From: Halomonas sp. YLGW01
Lineage (GTDB): Bacteria > Pseudomonadota > Gammaproteobacteria > Pseudomonadales > Halomonadaceae
DNA length: 64,000 nt
Direction of reading: 5' to 3'
Assembly: GCF_014840935.1 (NCBI RefSeq)
Contig: NZ_CP062005.1
Span: forward strand, 2,914,001-2,978,000
Shown here: piece by piece, positions 51,170 through 61,427 of the stretch
Layout: each line of letters opens with the position of its first letter
How positions within the stretch are numbered: the stretch's first letter is position 1
Notes under the pieces: model-generated
Databases searched by the model: none
What the model was told of the DNA's origin: nothing
The model's input: only the letters and a program-made list of their open reading frames with translations
Translations under genes and position numbers: made by a program

Positions 51170-52747
51170 TCACTCCCATTCGATGGTCGCAGGCGGCTTG
51201 CTGCTCACGTCGTAGGTGACGCGGGAGACGCCTTCCAGCTCGTTGATGATGCGGTTGGAGACCTTCTCCAGAAGCTCGTAGGGCAGGTGGGCCCAGCGGG
51301 CAGTCATGAAGTCGATGGTCTCCACGGCGCGCAGTGCGATCACCCACTCGTAGCGGCGACCGTCGCCGACCACGCCGACGGACTTGACCGGCAGGAAGAC
51401 GGCGAAGGCCTGGCTGGTCTTGTGGTACCAGCCGGCGTTGTGCAGCTCTTCGATGAAGATGGCATCCGCCTCGCGCAGGATGTCGGCGTACTCCTTCTTC
51501 ACTTCGCCGAGGATGCGCACCCCGAGGCCCGGCCCCGGGAAGGGGTGACGGTAGACCATGTCGTAGGGCAGGCCGAGCTCGACGCCGAGCTTGCGCACTT
51601 CGTCCTTGAACAGCTCGCGCAGCGGCTCCACGAGCTTGAGCTTCATGGTCTCGGGCAGGCCACCGACGTTGTGGTGCGACTTGATGACGTGCGCCTTGCC
51701 GGTCTTGCTAGCGGCGGACTCGATCACATCCGGGTAGATGGTGCCCTGGGCCAGGAAGTCGACGCCCTCGATCTTGGCGGCCTCGGCATCGAAGACATCG
51801 ATGAAGGTGTTGCCGATGATCTTGCGCTTGGCTTCCGGGTCGTTGACGCCTTCGAGCTTGCCGAGGAACAGGTCTTCGGCATCGACGCGGATCACCTTGA
51901 CGCCCATGTGCTGGCCGAAGGTTTCCATCACCTGATCGCCTTCCGCCTTGCGCAGCAGGCCGTTGTCGACGAACACGCAGGTCAGCTGGTCGCCGATAGC
52001 CTTGTGCAGCAGGGCCGCGACCACGGAGGAATCGACGCCACCGGACAGGCCAAGCAGCACGTGACGGTCGCCGACCTGCTCACGCACGCGCTCGACCTGG
52101 TCTTCGATGATCTGGGCCGGGGTCCACAGCCGCTCGGACTGGCAGATATCCAGCACGAAGTGCTCGAGGATGCGCTGGCCCTGCAGGGTGTGGGTCACCT
52201 CGGGGTGGAACTGCACGCCGAAGAAGCGCTTCTCTTCCCAGCTCATGGCGGCGATCGGGCAGCTCGGGGTGGAGGCGGTCACGGTGAAGGTGTCCGGCAC
52301 CTCGGCGACCTTGTCACCGTGGCTCATCCACACGTCGAGCAGCGGCTTGCCGCTATCGTGGTCGATGTGATCCGAGATGTTCTTGAACAGCGCGGTCTCG
52401 GCGTCCAGGCGAATCTGGGCGTAGCCGAACTCGCGCTTGTTGGAGCCGGCCACCTTGCCGCCGAGCTGCTCGGCCATGGTCTGCATGCCGTAGCAAATGC
52501 CGAGCACCGGCAGGCCCATCTCGAACACGCACTGGGGCGCGCGGGGCGAGTCGAGCTCGGTGACGGACTCCGGCCCGCCGGCAAGGATGATGCCGTTGGG
52601 GTTGTACTCGCGAATCTCGTCTTCGCTGATGTCGAAGGCGCGTACCTCGGAGTACACGCCGATCTCGCGCACGCGGCGGGCGATCAGCTGGGTGTACTGG
52701 GAGCCGAAGTCGAGGATCAGGATCTTGTGGGCGTGAATATCGGTCAT
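51170..52747 (-). CDS. guaA: GMP synthase (glutamine-hydrolysing)
   Basis: GuaA aminates XMP to GMP with glutamine and ATP. The 525-residue product has the glutaminase domain (about 1-200) with [11 protein letters not shown] carrying the catalytic Cys, and [11 protein letters not shown] with His and Glu. The ATP-pyrophosphatase loop [17 protein letters not shown] follows, then the dimerisation domain ending PATIEWE. It follows guaB by 85 bases on the same strand, as in most gammaproteobacteria. Start placed at [15 protein letters not shown]. Confidence 0.97.
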   Translation of the reverse strand: MTDIHAHKILILDFGSQYTQLIARRVREIGVYSEVRAFDISEDEIREYNPNGIILAGGPESVTELDSPRAPQCVFEMGLPVLGICYGMQTMAEQLGGKVAGSNKREFGYAQIRLDAETALFKNISDHIDHDSGKPLLDVWMSHGDKVAEVPDTFTVTASTPSCPIAAMSWEEKRFFGVQFHPEVTHTLQGQRILEHFVLDICQSERLWTPAQIIEDQVERVREQVGDRHVLLGLSGGVDSSVVAALLHKAIGDQLTCVFVDNGLLRKAEGDQVMETFGQHMGVKVIRVDAEDLFLGKLEGVNDPEAKRKIIGNTFIDVFDAEAAKIEGVDFLAQGTIYPDVIESAASKTGKAHVIKSHHNVGGLPETMKLKLVEPLRELFKDEVRKLGVELGLPYDMVYRHPFPGPGLGVRILGEVKKEYADILREADAIFIEELHNAGWYHKTSQAFAVFLPVKSVGVVGDGRRYEWVIALRAVETIDFMTARWAHLPYELLEKVSNRIINELEGVSRVTYDVSSKPPATIEWE

Positions 52748-52832
52748 GAAGAAAACATCTCTGTGAGGCCGCAAGCCAGTCCAAAAGCAAGCGGCGGGGA
52801 TGAGCCCCGCCGCCGTCTAGCGCATGCTGTGA

Positions 52833-54302
52833 TCAGCTGGCCCGATAGTTCGGGGCTTCCTTGGTGATCTGCACGTCGTGGACGTGCGACTCGTTGAAGC
52901 CAGCGCCAGTGATCTGCACGAATTCCGGCTTGGTGCGCATCTCGAGCACGGTGCGGCAGCCGGTGTAGCCCATGGAGGCGCGCAGGCCGCCCATCAGCTG
53001 GTGAACGATGGCGCTCATCATGCCCTTGTAGGGCACGCGGCCTTCGATGCCTTCCGGCACCAGCTTCTCGACGCCCTCGGACTTGTCCTGGAAGTAGCGG
53101 TCAGACGAGCCCTGAGTCTGGGACATGGCGCCCATGGAACCCATGCCGCGATAGGCCTTGTAGGTCCGACCCTGGTAGAGCTCGACCTCGCCCGGCGCTT
53201 CCTCGGTGCCGGCCAGGAGGCCACCGATCATCACGCAGCTGGCGCCGGCGGCGATGGCCTTGGCCAGGTCGCCGGAGTAGCGCACGCCGCCATCGGCGAT
53301 CAGCGGGATGTCGTAGGGCTTGAGCGCCTCGGCGACGTTGGCGACCGCGCTGATCTGCGGCACGCCGACACCGGCGACGATGCGGGTGGTGCAGATCGAG
53401 CCGGGGCCGATGCCGACCTTGACCGCGTCCGCGCCGGCCTCGGCCAGCGCCTTGGCCGCCTCGGCGGTGGCGATGTTGCCGCCGATCACCTGCACCTCGG
53501 GGAAGTGCTCCTTGACCCAGGCGACGCGATCGATCACGCCCTTGGAGTGGCCGTGGGCGGTATCGACGACGATGGCATCCACGCCGGCCTCGGCCAGGGC
53601 GGCGATGCGGTCCGGAGTCTCCGGGCCGGTGCCGACGGCGGCGCCGACCAGCAGGCGGCCATCGGCGTCCTTGGCGGCGTTCGGGTAGGTGCGTGCCTTC
53701 TCGATGTCACGCACGGTGACCAGGCCGCGCAGGTGGAACTCATCATCGACGACCAGAATCTTCTCGATGCGGTTTTCCTGCAGCTTGGTCTTGATCTGCT
53801 CGAGCGGGGTGCCGACCGGCACGGTGACCAGCTTCTCGCGAGGCGTCATGATCGCCTCGACGCTGTCGCTGTGATCCGGCTGGAAGCGCATGTCGCGACC
53901 GGTGACGATGCCGACCAGTGTCTCACCCTCGACCACCGGGAAGCCGGAGTAGCCGTACTCGTCGGCCATCGCCAGCAGGTCGGTGAGCTTGGCCTTGGGG
54001 CCGACGGTCACCGGGTCCTTGACGATCACGCTCTCGTGCTTCTTGACCTTGCGCACTTCCGCGGCCTGGCCGGCGATGGTCATGCTCTTGTGGATGATGC
54101 CGATGCCGCCTTCCTGAGCCATGGCGATCGCCAGACGGGCCTCGGTCACGGTATCCATGGCGGACGAGCAGAGCGGGATGTTCAGTTCGAGGTTGCGGGT
54201 CAGGCGGGACTTGAGGCTGACGTCCTTGGGGAGGACATCCGAGTAGCCGGGAACGAGTAATACGTCATCGAACGTAAGAGCTTCTTGCGCCATACGTAAC
54301 AT
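52833..54302 (-). CDS. guaB: Inosine-5'-monophosphate dehydrogenase
   Basis: GuaB oxidises IMP to XMP with NAD, the committed step to guanine nucleotides. The 489-residue product opens [19 protein letters not shown]. It has a pair of CBS domains (about 95-205; [23 protein letters not shown]), the catalytic loop [13 protein letters not shown] with the Cys that attacks IMP, and the flap [12 protein letters not shown] second ATG (54293) lies three codons in; the first matches E. coli GuaB. It forms an operon with guaA. Confidence 0.97.
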   Translation of the reverse strand: MLRMAQEALTFDDVLLVPGYSDVLPKDVSLKSRLTRNLELNIPLCSSAMDTVTEARLAIAMAQEGGIGIIHKSMTIAGQAAEVRKVKKHESVIVKDPVTVGPKAKLTDLLAMADEYGYSGFPVVEGETLVGIVTGRDMRFQPDHSDSVEAIMTPREKLVTVPVGTPLEQIKTKLQENRIEKILVVDDEFHLRGLVTVRDIEKARTYPNAAKDADGRLLVGAAVGTGPETPDRIAALAEAGVDAIVVDTAHGHSKGVIDRVAWVKEHFPEVQVIGGNIATAEAAKALAEAGADAVKVGIGPGSICTTRIVAGVGVPQISAVANVAEALKPYDIPLIADGGVRYSGDLAKAIAAGASCVMIGGLLAGTEEAPGEVELYQGRTYKAYRGMGSMGAMSQTQGSSDRYFQDKSEGVEKLVPEGIEGRVPYKGMMSAIVHQLMGGLRASMGYTGCRTVLEMRTKPEFVQITGAGFNESHVHDVQITKEAPNYRAS

Positions 54303-54628
54303 ATCGGCAACACCCAATGTTGAGGCAGATGGAGGATGTGGTGAGGGGAAGTTAATCGACCATTATAACGCCGAGCCCGACCTCCCTTCAATGCAACCGG
54401 TGGATGAAAACCAGTCACTCGGGTTGGTAGCAGGTGTCCCGCGCGGCCGCGCTCATCGACAGTCAAGCGCCGGTCACGGGCGCTCGAACTCGCGGCGCCA
54501 GCGCGCCAGGAAGGCATCACGACGTTGTGATGCCAAGGGCAGTCACGCGACAATGACGGGCAGGACTCGTCACCGCAACGGGCCTCGTGGATCACCGCGA
54601 GGCCCGATTGACAGGAGGTCATAGCCAC
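54303..54628. other. Divergent intergenic region upstream of guaB
   Basis: This 326-base gap should hold the guaB promoter and that of the AbrB-type gene. I see no clear operator, riboswitch or RNA gene in it. Confidence 0.45.
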
Positions 54629-55696
54629 TTGAACGACACCCTCACCACCCGCCTGACGGCCCTCGGCCGCTTCCTGCCGACCCTCGCGCTGGGACTGGCC
54701 GGCGGCGCCCTCGCCTTCTGGCTCCAGCTGCCGCTGCCCTGGCTGCTGGGAGCGATGATCGCCACCACTTTGGCAAGCCTAGGCGGGGTGCGGCTGCGCT
54801 CGCCGGGGCGCGGCCGCAAGGGGGTACTGGTGGTAATCGGGGTGATGCTCGGCTCGGCCTTCCACCCGGGCCTCAAGATCGATGTCGTCGCCTGGGGGGC
54901 AAGCATCGCCATCATGCTGCTGGCCACGGCGGTAATGATGGCCTTCTCGGTGTGGTTCTCGCGGCGAGTGGCCGGCCACTCGCTTGAGACCGCGCTCTAT
55001 GCTGGGGTGCCCGGCGGGGTGTCGACGGTGACCGTGATGGCGCTGAAGTCCGGCGCCGACCTGCGAGTGGTCGGCATGACGCATGCCGTGCGCATCCTGA
55101 TCCTACTGCTGGCCATCCCGCTGGCGCTGCCGCTGCTGGGCCATGTCGACCTGCCCCCCAGCAGCACCGACCTTAGCCACTGGCTGTGGCTGCCAGCCCC
55201 CGTGGATGCCGCATGGCTGGCCGCCGCGGGACTCGCGGGCGCCTGGCTAGGCAAGCGGCTGCGACTGCCCAATGCGCTGCTGTTCGGCCCGGCGCTGGCC
55301 TCCACGGCCCTGCACCTGACGGGACTGACCGAGGCCGCGCTGCCACCGAGCCTGATCGCCTTGGCTCAGGTCATCATCGGCGTCTCGGTGGGGGTACGCT
55401 TCAGCGGCACCTCGCTTGCCCGGGTCGGTCACCTGCTGGTGATGGGCACGCTGCAGGCGCTGGCCCTGCTGCTGATCGCCGGGCTGGCGGCCTGGGTCGC
55501 CTTTCGACTGACCGACACCTCGATGGCCGCGGCACTGCTGGCCTACATGCCGGGCGGCGCCCCCGAGCTGAGCCTGGTGGCGCTGTCGCTGGGCATCGAT
55601 CCGGCCTTCGTCACCGCCCATCATCTGCTGCGCATCACCCTGCTGATCCTGTGCCTGCCGCTGCTGCTGCGCGTTGGGCGCCGGCTCGGCGCCTGA
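54629..55696 (+). CDS. AbrB-family membrane transporter
   Basis: The 355-residue product has about ten helices arranged as two similar halves. Each half has a WLLGAM or NALLFGPALAS motif and a GGVSTVTVMALKSGAD or GGAPELSLVALSLGID signature. These are marks of the AbrB (formerly ammonia monooxygenase-like) family, whose substrates are not established. The start is TTG at 54629, preceded by AGGAGGT; the frame runs upstream but without membrane character. Confidence 0.82.
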   Translation: MNDTLTTRLTALGRFLPTLALGLAGGALAFWLQLPLPWLLGAMIATTLASLGGVRLRSPGRGRKGVLVVIGVMLGSAFHPGLKIDVVAWGASIAIMLLATAVMMAFSVWFSRRVAGHSLETALYAGVPGGVSTVTVMALKSGADLRVVGMTHAVRILILLLAIPLALPLLGHVDLPPSSTDLSHWLWLPAPVDAAWLAAAGLAGAWLGKRLRLPNALLFGPALASTALHLTGLTEAALPPSLIALAQVIIGVSVGVRFSGTSLARVGHLLVMGTLQALALLLIAGLAAWVAFRLTDTSMAAALLAYMPGGAPELSLVALSLGIDPAFVTAHHLLRITLLILCLPLLLRVGRRLGA

Positions 55697-55700
55697 GACA

Positions 55701-55750
55701 GCGAGCCCCAAGCCAGCCAAGCCCCAGTCCAGCGAAGCCCCAAGCCAGCC
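55701..55750. repeat. Short direct repeat between the AbrB-type gene and xseA
   Basis: GCGAGCCCCAAGCCAGCC (55701-55718) recurs with one added A at 55732-55750. The pair fills much of the gap before xseA. It may be replication slippage with no function. Confidence 0.7.
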
Positions 55751-55825
55751 GCCTCCAAGGCCAACGGAGTCCAGGCCCAGCGGCATGTTAGGCTGGGCGG
55801 CGTCTCGATCAAGGATGCCGCCGTC

Positions 55826-57199
55826 ATGTCTCAGGCCGATGCCCCGACCTTCTCCGTCAGCGAACTCAACCGCCGCGCCCGACTGACCCTCGAGCGCGAC
55901 TTCGGCGACTGCTGGGTCGAGGGCGAGCTCTCCAATGTGGCGCGACCGGCCTCGGGGCACCTCTACTTCACCCTGAAAGACGAGCGCGCCCAGCTGAAGT
56001 GCGCGCTGTTTCGTAACCGCGGGCGCTTCGTGGCGACCCCGCTCAACGATGGCGACCGGGTGCGGCTGCGTGGCAAGGTGTCGATCTTCGAGCCCCGCGG
56101 CGACTATCAGATGATCGTGGAAGCGGTGCAGCCGGCGGGCCAGGGCGAGCTGCTGGCGGCCTTCGAGCGTCTGAAGCACCGGCTCGGCGCCGAGGGCGTG
56201 TTCGCCAACGCCCGTCCGCTGCCCTGCCCGCCCCGCCACCTGCTGGTGCTGACCTCGCCCTCCGGCGCGGCGATCCGCGACGTGCTGGCGGTGCTTGCCG
56301 CGCGCTGGCCGTTGTCCCGCGTCAGCGTGCTGCCGGTGCCGGTGCAGGGCCAGGAGGCCGCGCCGGCCATGATCCGGGCCCTGGCGCTGGCCAACCGGGA
56401 TATCCGCTTCGCCCCGGACCGGGACGCCATCCTGGTGACCCGCGGCGGCGGCAGCCTCGAAGACCTGTGGGCCTTCAACGACGAGCACCTGGCCCGGGCG
56501 ATCTTCCACTCCCGGCTGCCGGTGCTCTCGGCGGTGGGCCACGAGACCGATGTGACCCTTGCCGACTTCGCCGCCGATGGCCGGGCACCGACGCCCTCGG
56601 CGGCGGCGGAGCGGCTGGTCCCGGACCAGGCGGCCCTGCGCCAGCGACTCGACAGCGCCCTTTCCCGCCTCGCCCGCGCCCAGCGCGGTCGGCTGAACGC
56701 CGAGGCCCAGCGCCTGGATCACCTGCGTGCCCGGCTGCGTCATCCCGGCGAGCGGCTCGCGCAACAGCGCCAGCATCTTGGTCAGCTCAGGGGGCGCCTC
56801 CATCGCGCCATGCAGGCGAGGCTTGCCGAGGCTCGCACCCGGGAGCGCCACGCCGGCGCCCGACTCAACGCCTTCGACCCGCGCCAGCAGCTTGACGGCG
56901 CCCGAGCCCGGCTCGCGCAGGCCGACCAGCGACTCAAGGCTACCCTGCCCCGCCGGCTCGCGGAACAGCGTCAACGGCTGTCGTCACTGGCCCGAGAGCT
57001 GCAGGCGGTCAGCCCGCTTGCGGTGCTGGGGCGCGGCTATGCCATTCTCGCGGATGAGGAAGGCCGGGTGATCCGGCGCAGTCAGGATACACAGCCGGGT
57101 CAGCAGCTGACCGCGCGACTCGGTGAAGGCAGGCTCAAGGTGGAGGTGAAGCGGCGCTTCAAGGCGGCGCCCCCGGCGACCGGACGCGAGGGCGACTAG
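55826..57199 (+). CDS. xseA: Exodeoxyribonuclease VII large subunit
   Basis: Exonuclease VII degrades single-stranded DNA to short fragments from both ends. The 457-residue product has an N-terminal OB fold (about 5-100; FSVSELNRRARLTLE, GELSN, GHLYFTLKD), a catalytic domain (GAAIRDVLAVLAAR, RGGGSLEDLWAFND, GHETDVTLADFAAD, APTPSAAAE) and a long coiled-coil segment (about 280-400). It ends in a basic tail. The small subunit XseB is not in the window. It converges on glrR with 21 bases between stops. Confidence 0.96.
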   Translation: MSQADAPTFSVSELNRRARLTLERDFGDCWVEGELSNVARPASGHLYFTLKDERAQLKCALFRNRGRFVATPLNDGDRVRLRGKVSIFEPRGDYQMIVEAVQPAGQGELLAAFERLKHRLGAEGVFANARPLPCPPRHLLVLTSPSGAAIRDVLAVLAARWPLSRVSVLPVPVQGQEAAPAMIRALALANRDIRFAPDRDAILVTRGGGSLEDLWAFNDEHLARAIFHSRLPVLSAVGHETDVTLADFAADGRAPTPSAAAERLVPDQAALRQRLDSALSRLARAQRGRLNAEAQRLDHLRARLRHPGERLAQQRQHLGQLRGRLHRAMQARLAEARTRERHAGARLNAFDPRQQLDGARARLAQADQRLKATLPRRLAEQRQRLSSLARELQAVSPLAVLGRGYAILADEEGRVIRRSQDTQPGQQLTARLGEGRLKVEVKRRFKAAPPATGREGD

Positions 57200-57220
57200 C
57201 CGGTTGGCCTGCCCGCCGAC

Positions 57221-58615
57221 TCAGTCGTCCTTCTTGGCCACGGCCTTGAAGCTGCTCGGCTCGAGGTCGTGACGCCCCAGCAGCTTGTAGAAGTCGGTGC
57301 GGTTGCGCCCGGCGATGCGGGCGGCCTGGGTGACGTTGCCCTCGGTGATCTTCAGCACCTTGATCAGATACCCCCGCTCGAAGCTCGCCCGGGCGTCGTT
57401 GAACGACGGCAGGGCGTTCTCCTCCGCCGCCAGCGCCTGAGCGACCAGGGCCTCGGGGATGATCGGTGCACTGGTCAGGGCCACGCACTGCTCGACCACG
57501 TTGACCAGCTGGCGCACGTTGCCGGGCCAGGCGCTTGCGGCCAGCAGGTTCAAGGCCTCGGTGGAGAACCCCTTGACGAAGGGCTTGTGGCGCGCCGCCG
57601 CCTTGGCGACCAGATGCTTGGCCAGAAGCGGCACGTCCTCGGCGCGCTCCTTGAGGGGCGGCAGGCGCAGGTTGACCACGTTGAGGCGATAGTAGAGATC
57701 TTCTCGAAAGTCGCCCTCGCGCATGGCCCGATCCAGGTCGCGATGGGTAGCCGAGATGATGCGCACGTCGATGGGGATCGAGGCGGTCGAGCCCAGCGGG
57801 CGGACCTGGCGCTCCTGCAGCACCCGCAGCAGCTTGACCTGCAGCGAGAGCGGCATGTCGCCGATCTCGTCGAGGAAAAGGCTGCCGCCGTCGGCGGCCT
57901 GGAACAGGCCCTCGTGCTGGCTGAAGGCGCCGGTGAAGGCGCCCTTGGCGTGGCCGAACAGCTCGCTCTCCAGCAACTGCTCGGGCAGGGCGCCGCAGTT
58001 GATGGCCACGAAGGGCTTGTCGGCGCGGGGGCTGGCATCGTGCAGGGCGCGAGCCAGCAGCTCCTTGCCCGAGCCCGAGGGGCCGCTGACCAGCACGCTG
58101 ACATCGGCGCCGGCGACCATCCGCGCCTGATCGAGGATCCGCTCCATCTGCGGGCTGCGGGTAATGATCGCCGAGCGCCAGGCATCGTCGCCGTCGGTCA
58201 CCGTCGGCGCCTGGGCCAGCGCCTCGTCGATCGCGGTGAACAGCTCCTCCCGGTCGATGGGCTTGGTCAGGAAGCTGAACACCCCCTGACGGGTGGCGCT
58301 CACCGCATCGGGGATCGAGCCATGGGCGGTGAGAATGATCACCGGCAGCCCCGGGGCCTGGCGCTGGATCTCCTGGAACAGCGCCAGGCCGTCCATCTCG
58401 TCCATGCGCAGGTCCGAGAGCACCAGGTCGGGGCGCTCGATGGCCAGGCGATCCAGTGCCATGCGGCCGCTGTCGGCGGTGGTGACGCGAAAGCCGCGGC
58501 TCTCCAGGCGCATGCCCAGCAGCCGCAACAGGCTGGCGTCGTCGTCGACCAGCAGGATATGCACGCCCGGCTTGCTCCCCTTCCGGGCACCGGTCAGTTG
58601 CACGGCGTCTTTCAC
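57221..58615 (-). CDS. glrR: Sigma-54-dependent response regulator GlrR (QseF)
   Basis: The 464-residue regulator has an N-terminal receiver (about 18-130; LVLSDLRMDEMDG carries the phosphorylated Asp, LTAH and FLTKP follow). A central AAA+ domain comes next (about 155-385; GPSGSGKELLARAL, GAFTGA for contact with sigma-54, GGSLFLDEIGDMPL). A C-terminal helix-turn-helix follows (GNVTQAARIAGRNRTDFYKLLGRH). In enterobacteria GlrR activates the GlmY small RNA from a sigma-54 promoter. GTG start preceded by GGGAAA. It is the third gene of the glrK-qseG-glrR operon. Confidence 0.94.
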   Translation of the reverse strand: MKDAVQLTGARKGSKPGVHILLVDDDASLLRLLGMRLESRGFRVTTADSGRMALDRLAIERPDLVLSDLRMDEMDGLALFQEIQRQAPGLPVIILTAHGSIPDAVSATRQGVFSFLTKPIDREELFTAIDEALAQAPTVTDGDDAWRSAIITRSPQMERILDQARMVAGADVSVLVSGPSGSGKELLARALHDASPRADKPFVAINCGALPEQLLESELFGHAKGAFTGAFSQHEGLFQAADGGSLFLDEIGDMPLSLQVKLLRVLQERQVRPLGSTASIPIDVRIISATHRDLDRAMREGDFREDLYYRLNVVNLRLPPLKERAEDVPLLAKHLVAKAAARHKPFVKGFSTEALNLLAASAWPGNVRQLVNVVEQCVALTSAPIIPEALVAQALAAEENALPSFNDARASFERGYLIKVLKITEGNVTQAARIAGRNRTDFYKLLGRHDLEPSSFKAVAKKDD

Positions 58616-58666
58616 GGTGATTTCCCCACTTGTCGTTCGGACGGGTCAGGCCCCGGCGCGGCGCGC

Positions 58667-59224
58667 TCAGGGCACCTGCTGTCGCAGGTTGATGCTTTGC
58701 TCGATGTCGCTCAGGGCCTCGAGCTTGTCGGTCAACTCCTCGAGCTTTTCGGCCTGGGCGGCGTTCTCGTCGGCCAGCGCCTGACGCGCCCGGCTCTGCT
58801 CCGCCAGCCGTCCGGCCTGGGCCCGGCGCCCCTCGAGCTCGTTGAGCCAGTAGCGCAGCAGGGGCTGCAGCTCGGCAGGGGCCTTGGCCAGGTCGGCCTT
58901 GTAGAGCTCCGAGGCCTGGTGCCATTCGCTCTCGGCACCCCAGGAGAGCACCACGGCGCGGGCCAGCCGGTCGCGGGTGTCGGTGGTCGCGAGGCGGGCC
59001 AGCTGGCGGTCGCGCCAGGCGCGGTCGCCGCGCTGGGAGGCGAGCCCCAGAGCCAGCCAGGCCTCGGTCTGGCAAGCGCTCACGGTGAGACTAGGCCCCT
59101 CGCCCTGGCAGTCGGCGGGCAGCTCGCTGAGCGTCGGCGGCGGTGAGGACGACTGAGCCGGCAGCCACTGGCAGCCCGCCAGCAGCGAGGCCGCCACCAG
59201 CCCCGTCAGGGTGCGGTACAACAT
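58667..59224 (-). CDS. qseG: QseG-type lipoprotein
   Basis: The 185-residue product begins MLYRTLTGLVAASLLAG-C, a lipoprotein signal. The mature part is helical with a C-terminal coiled coil (AQAEKLEELTDKLEALSDIE). In E. coli QseG binds the sensor GlrK and raises its activity. Its place between glrK (three bases upstream) and glrR supports the name more than the weakly conserved sequence does. Confidence 0.85.
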   Translation of the reverse strand: MLYRTLTGLVAASLLAGCQWLPAQSSSPPPTLSELPADCQGEGPSLTVSACQTEAWLALGLASQRGDRAWRDRQLARLATTDTRDRLARAVVLSWGAESEWHQASELYKADLAKAPAELQPLLRYWLNELEGRRAQAGRLAEQSRARQALADENAAQAEKLEELTDKLEALSDIEQSINLRQQVP

Positions 59225-59227
59225 GAG

Positions 59228-60733
59228 TCATGAGTTCCTTGCGTCTGCGCCCACCGCCCGGCGCTGCGGTGACGGCGTCGTTATCGTATTCGTGTCCTGT
59301 TGATTCAGGCCATGCCAGGGCAGGGTCAGGCGGAAGCACACCGCCAGGCGCGCATCGTCGACCAGCTCCAGGTGGCCCTGCTGGGCCTTGGCACAGTCGG
59401 CAGCCACCGACAGGCCGATCCCGGAGCCCTTGAGCGGCCCCTTGCGTCGGGCGCGCCCCTGATAGAAGGGATCGAAGAGCCGTTCCCGGTCCTCGGCGCC
59501 GATCGCCTCGCCGCTGTTGGCGACCTCCAGGCGCAATACATCGCCCCGCTGCTGGGCACGCAGCTCCAGCCGGCCACCATCCTCGCCGTAGGCGATGGCA
59601 TTGGACAACAGGTTGTCGAGAATGCGCCCGGTGGCGGTGCGATCGGCCTGCCAATCGAGGGGCCGGTCGCGCCATCTAAGCTGCATGCCCTTGGCATCGA
59701 GGGCCAGCCGATGCTTGGCCAGCAGCTCCTTGATCAGCGTCGTCACATCGAAACGACTGACGCTGACTTCGGCATGATGCTGGAGCAGGTTGTAGTCGAG
59801 CAGCTGTTCGATGAGGCGCTGAAGCTCCTCGCCGCTGGCCTCGATCAGCTCGAGAATCTCATGCTGACGGGGCGTCAGCTCGCCGGCCACGCCGTCGGAC
59901 AGCAGAGCCGTGCCCTCGCGCACGCTTGCCAGCGGCGTCTTCAGTTCGTGGGACATGTGGCGCAGGAACTGGCGTTTCTGCGCCTCCAGCTCATCGAGCC
60001 GCGCCGACAGCCAGTCGAGCCGCTCATCGAGCTGCACCAGCTCGGCCGGTCCCTGCAGGGTCTGAGCCGGGGCCGGCGCGCCGCTGCTGCCCAGGCTGAG
60101 GATACGCCGCTCGAGCTGGCGAATCGGGCGGATGATCAGCCAGGTGAACAACAGCATCAGCAAAAGGCTCGCCGAGACCAGCGCCGTGGTCTGCACCCAG
60201 AGGCGGGTCTGCACGCCGCCGGCCTGATCGCGGATGCGCTCGATGCGCTCGTCGATGTGCCGGTTGGTGGCCTGGCGAACGGCCTCGGTGCGCTCGGCAA
60301 AGGGCACGAAGTCATCGAGCCGCGCCTGGATCTGAGGCACGGGAGCCTCGAGCAGGGTCTTGAGGCCCTCGATGCGCTCGGCCAGCGCCCGGGCGTCGGG
60401 GTTGTCGGGTAACAGCAGGCGCTGCTGGGCCAGCAGCGCCTGGAATTCGCTGGCCCGCTGGGTGTAGATCTCGCGCAGGCCGGGTTCCTCGAGCACCGCA
60501 TACTGGCGGGCGCTGCGCTCCATCTCCACGGCCAGCGACGACAGCGCCCGCGCCCGGCGGGTCTCCTCGACCGCCTGACGCGCACTGACATCGGCCAGGC
60601 GGGTGAGCTCGGACAGCGCCTGGCCGGCCTGGTACATCAGGACGCCCAGCGGCAGCATCACGACCAGGAAGGCCAGCAGCACGAGCTGCAGCAGGGAGCG
60701 GGGACGCCAGCGGCGCGAGACCTGAGTGGTCAT
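59228..60733 (-). CDS. glrK: Sensor histidine kinase GlrK (QseE)
   Basis: The 501-residue inner-membrane kinase has a first helix (about 15-37), a helical periplasmic region (about 40-180), a second helix (about 185-205) and a HAMP linker. The kinase core follows: HMSHELKTPLASVREG with the phosphorylated His, NLLSNAIAYGEDGG, and GIGLSVAADCAKAQQG for ATP. Envelope stress is the likely signal, through QseG. The start at 60733 lacks a strong ribosome site; an ATG 13 codons upstream (60772) is an alternative. Confidence 0.93.
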   Translation of the reverse strand: MTTQVSRRWRPRSLLQLVLLAFLVVMLPLGVLMYQAGQALSELTRLADVSARQAVEETRRARALSSLAVEMERSARQYAVLEEPGLREIYTQRASEFQALLAQQRLLLPDNPDARALAERIEGLKTLLEAPVPQIQARLDDFVPFAERTEAVRQATNRHIDERIERIRDQAGGVQTRLWVQTTALVSASLLLMLLFTWLIIRPIRQLERRILSLGSSGAPAPAQTLQGPAELVQLDERLDWLSARLDELEAQKRQFLRHMSHELKTPLASVREGTALLSDGVAGELTPRQHEILELIEASGEELQRLIEQLLDYNLLQHHAEVSVSRFDVTTLIKELLAKHRLALDAKGMQLRWRDRPLDWQADRTATGRILDNLLSNAIAYGEDGGRLELRAQQRGDVLRLEVANSGEAIGAEDRERLFDPFYQGRARRKGPLKGSGIGLSVAADCAKAQQGHLELVDDARLAVCFRLTLPWHGLNQQDTNTITTPSPQRRAVGADARNS

Positions 60734-60886
60734 GACAAGGGTTCTTTGCAGAAGAAATTGGGACGTTGTCATTGGCTTACCACTGCAGGATACCAGAGAT
60801 GCCTGCGACGGCCGCGACCTTTCGTGGCCCGAGCCATAGCGAAGGACCGCGAGGGAGAAGCCCCTGGGCGGTGCCACACGATAGGC

Positions 60887-60914
60887 AAAAAAAGAGGGCC
60901 GGCAGAGCCGGCCC
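60887..60914 (-). terminator. Rho-independent terminator upstream of glrK
   Basis: On the minus strand GGGCCGGC and GCCGGCCC form a perfect stem around three bases, followed by CTC and then seven T. No protein gene ends just before it, so it implies an RNA transcribed from the region 60920-61340 towards glrK. Confidence 0.8.
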
Positions 60915-61333
60915 AATACGCAGGGAACTTAAGGGTGAAACAATGTCGGGGGCAGTCGCGTCTGGCCGCACTGATCGACATTCTTTCCGGGCCGAAGCCC
61001 CGAAGTCACACGACGGTGTCGTCACTCGCCAGAAGCTGGCCATCGTGCCGGGGACGCATCCCCACTTCGTTCAGGTGGCGGCGCCGCTTGCGCGTCGCTG
61101 CCGGATTCAGCCCCCGAGGGGGCGAGGCATCCTTGCCGGGAGCATCCTTGCCCGTAGCGGTACCCTTCCTTGCCTGTCGGCGGTACCCGTCTCATCGCTA
61201 CATCAGTCACACATCGCGTGGAGCAGACGCGGACCGACCCGATCGGGTGACATGCACAGGGTAGTAGATGCGCCCTGCCGGATCGGCCAGGAAGCGGTTC
61301 GAGCCGTGAAGAACCGCCTCCCTTGCTTGCTCG
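60887..61333 (-). ncRNA. Candidate small RNA upstream of glrK
   Basis: The stretch between a sigma-54-like promoter (61345-61359) and a strong terminator (60887-60914) has no convincing protein gene on either strand. It contains a long hairpin: AATGTCG (60942-60948) pairs with CGACATT (60976-60982), with inner pairing CAGT/ACTG. Three GGCAAGGA motifs lie at about 61125-61180 on the minus strand. In E. coli the GlrR-controlled RNA GlmY is encoded at this same place, upstream of glrK. The sequence itself does not resemble GlmY to my eye, and the predicted length of about 440 bases is greater. Confidence 0.4.
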
Positions 61334-61344
61334 CCAAACATATA

Positions 61345-61359
61345 GCGAGACGCGTGCCA
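61345..61359 (-). promoter_or_regulatory. Putative sigma-54 promoter
   Basis: On the minus strand TGGCACG (-24) is followed after four bases by TCGC at the -12 position; the consensus is TGGCACG-N4-TTGC. The -24 element is perfect and the -12 element has one mismatch. It points towards the candidate RNA and glrK. Confidence 0.55.
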
Positions 61360-61427
61360 ATAAATACCAAAATTCTTGTTTTTCAGTAGCTTAAAAAACA
61401 CTCTGCCATGCCAACCGAGCCTGTTCG

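Noticed and set aside
57159-59146. Very long open frames on both strands across glrR and qseG
   Set aside because: They are out of frame with clear GlrR and QseG motifs and have low-complexity composition.
60887-61333. RNase P RNA, tmRNA or 6S RNA upstream of glrK
   Set aside because: None of the conserved core sequences of those RNAs that I know is present on either strand.
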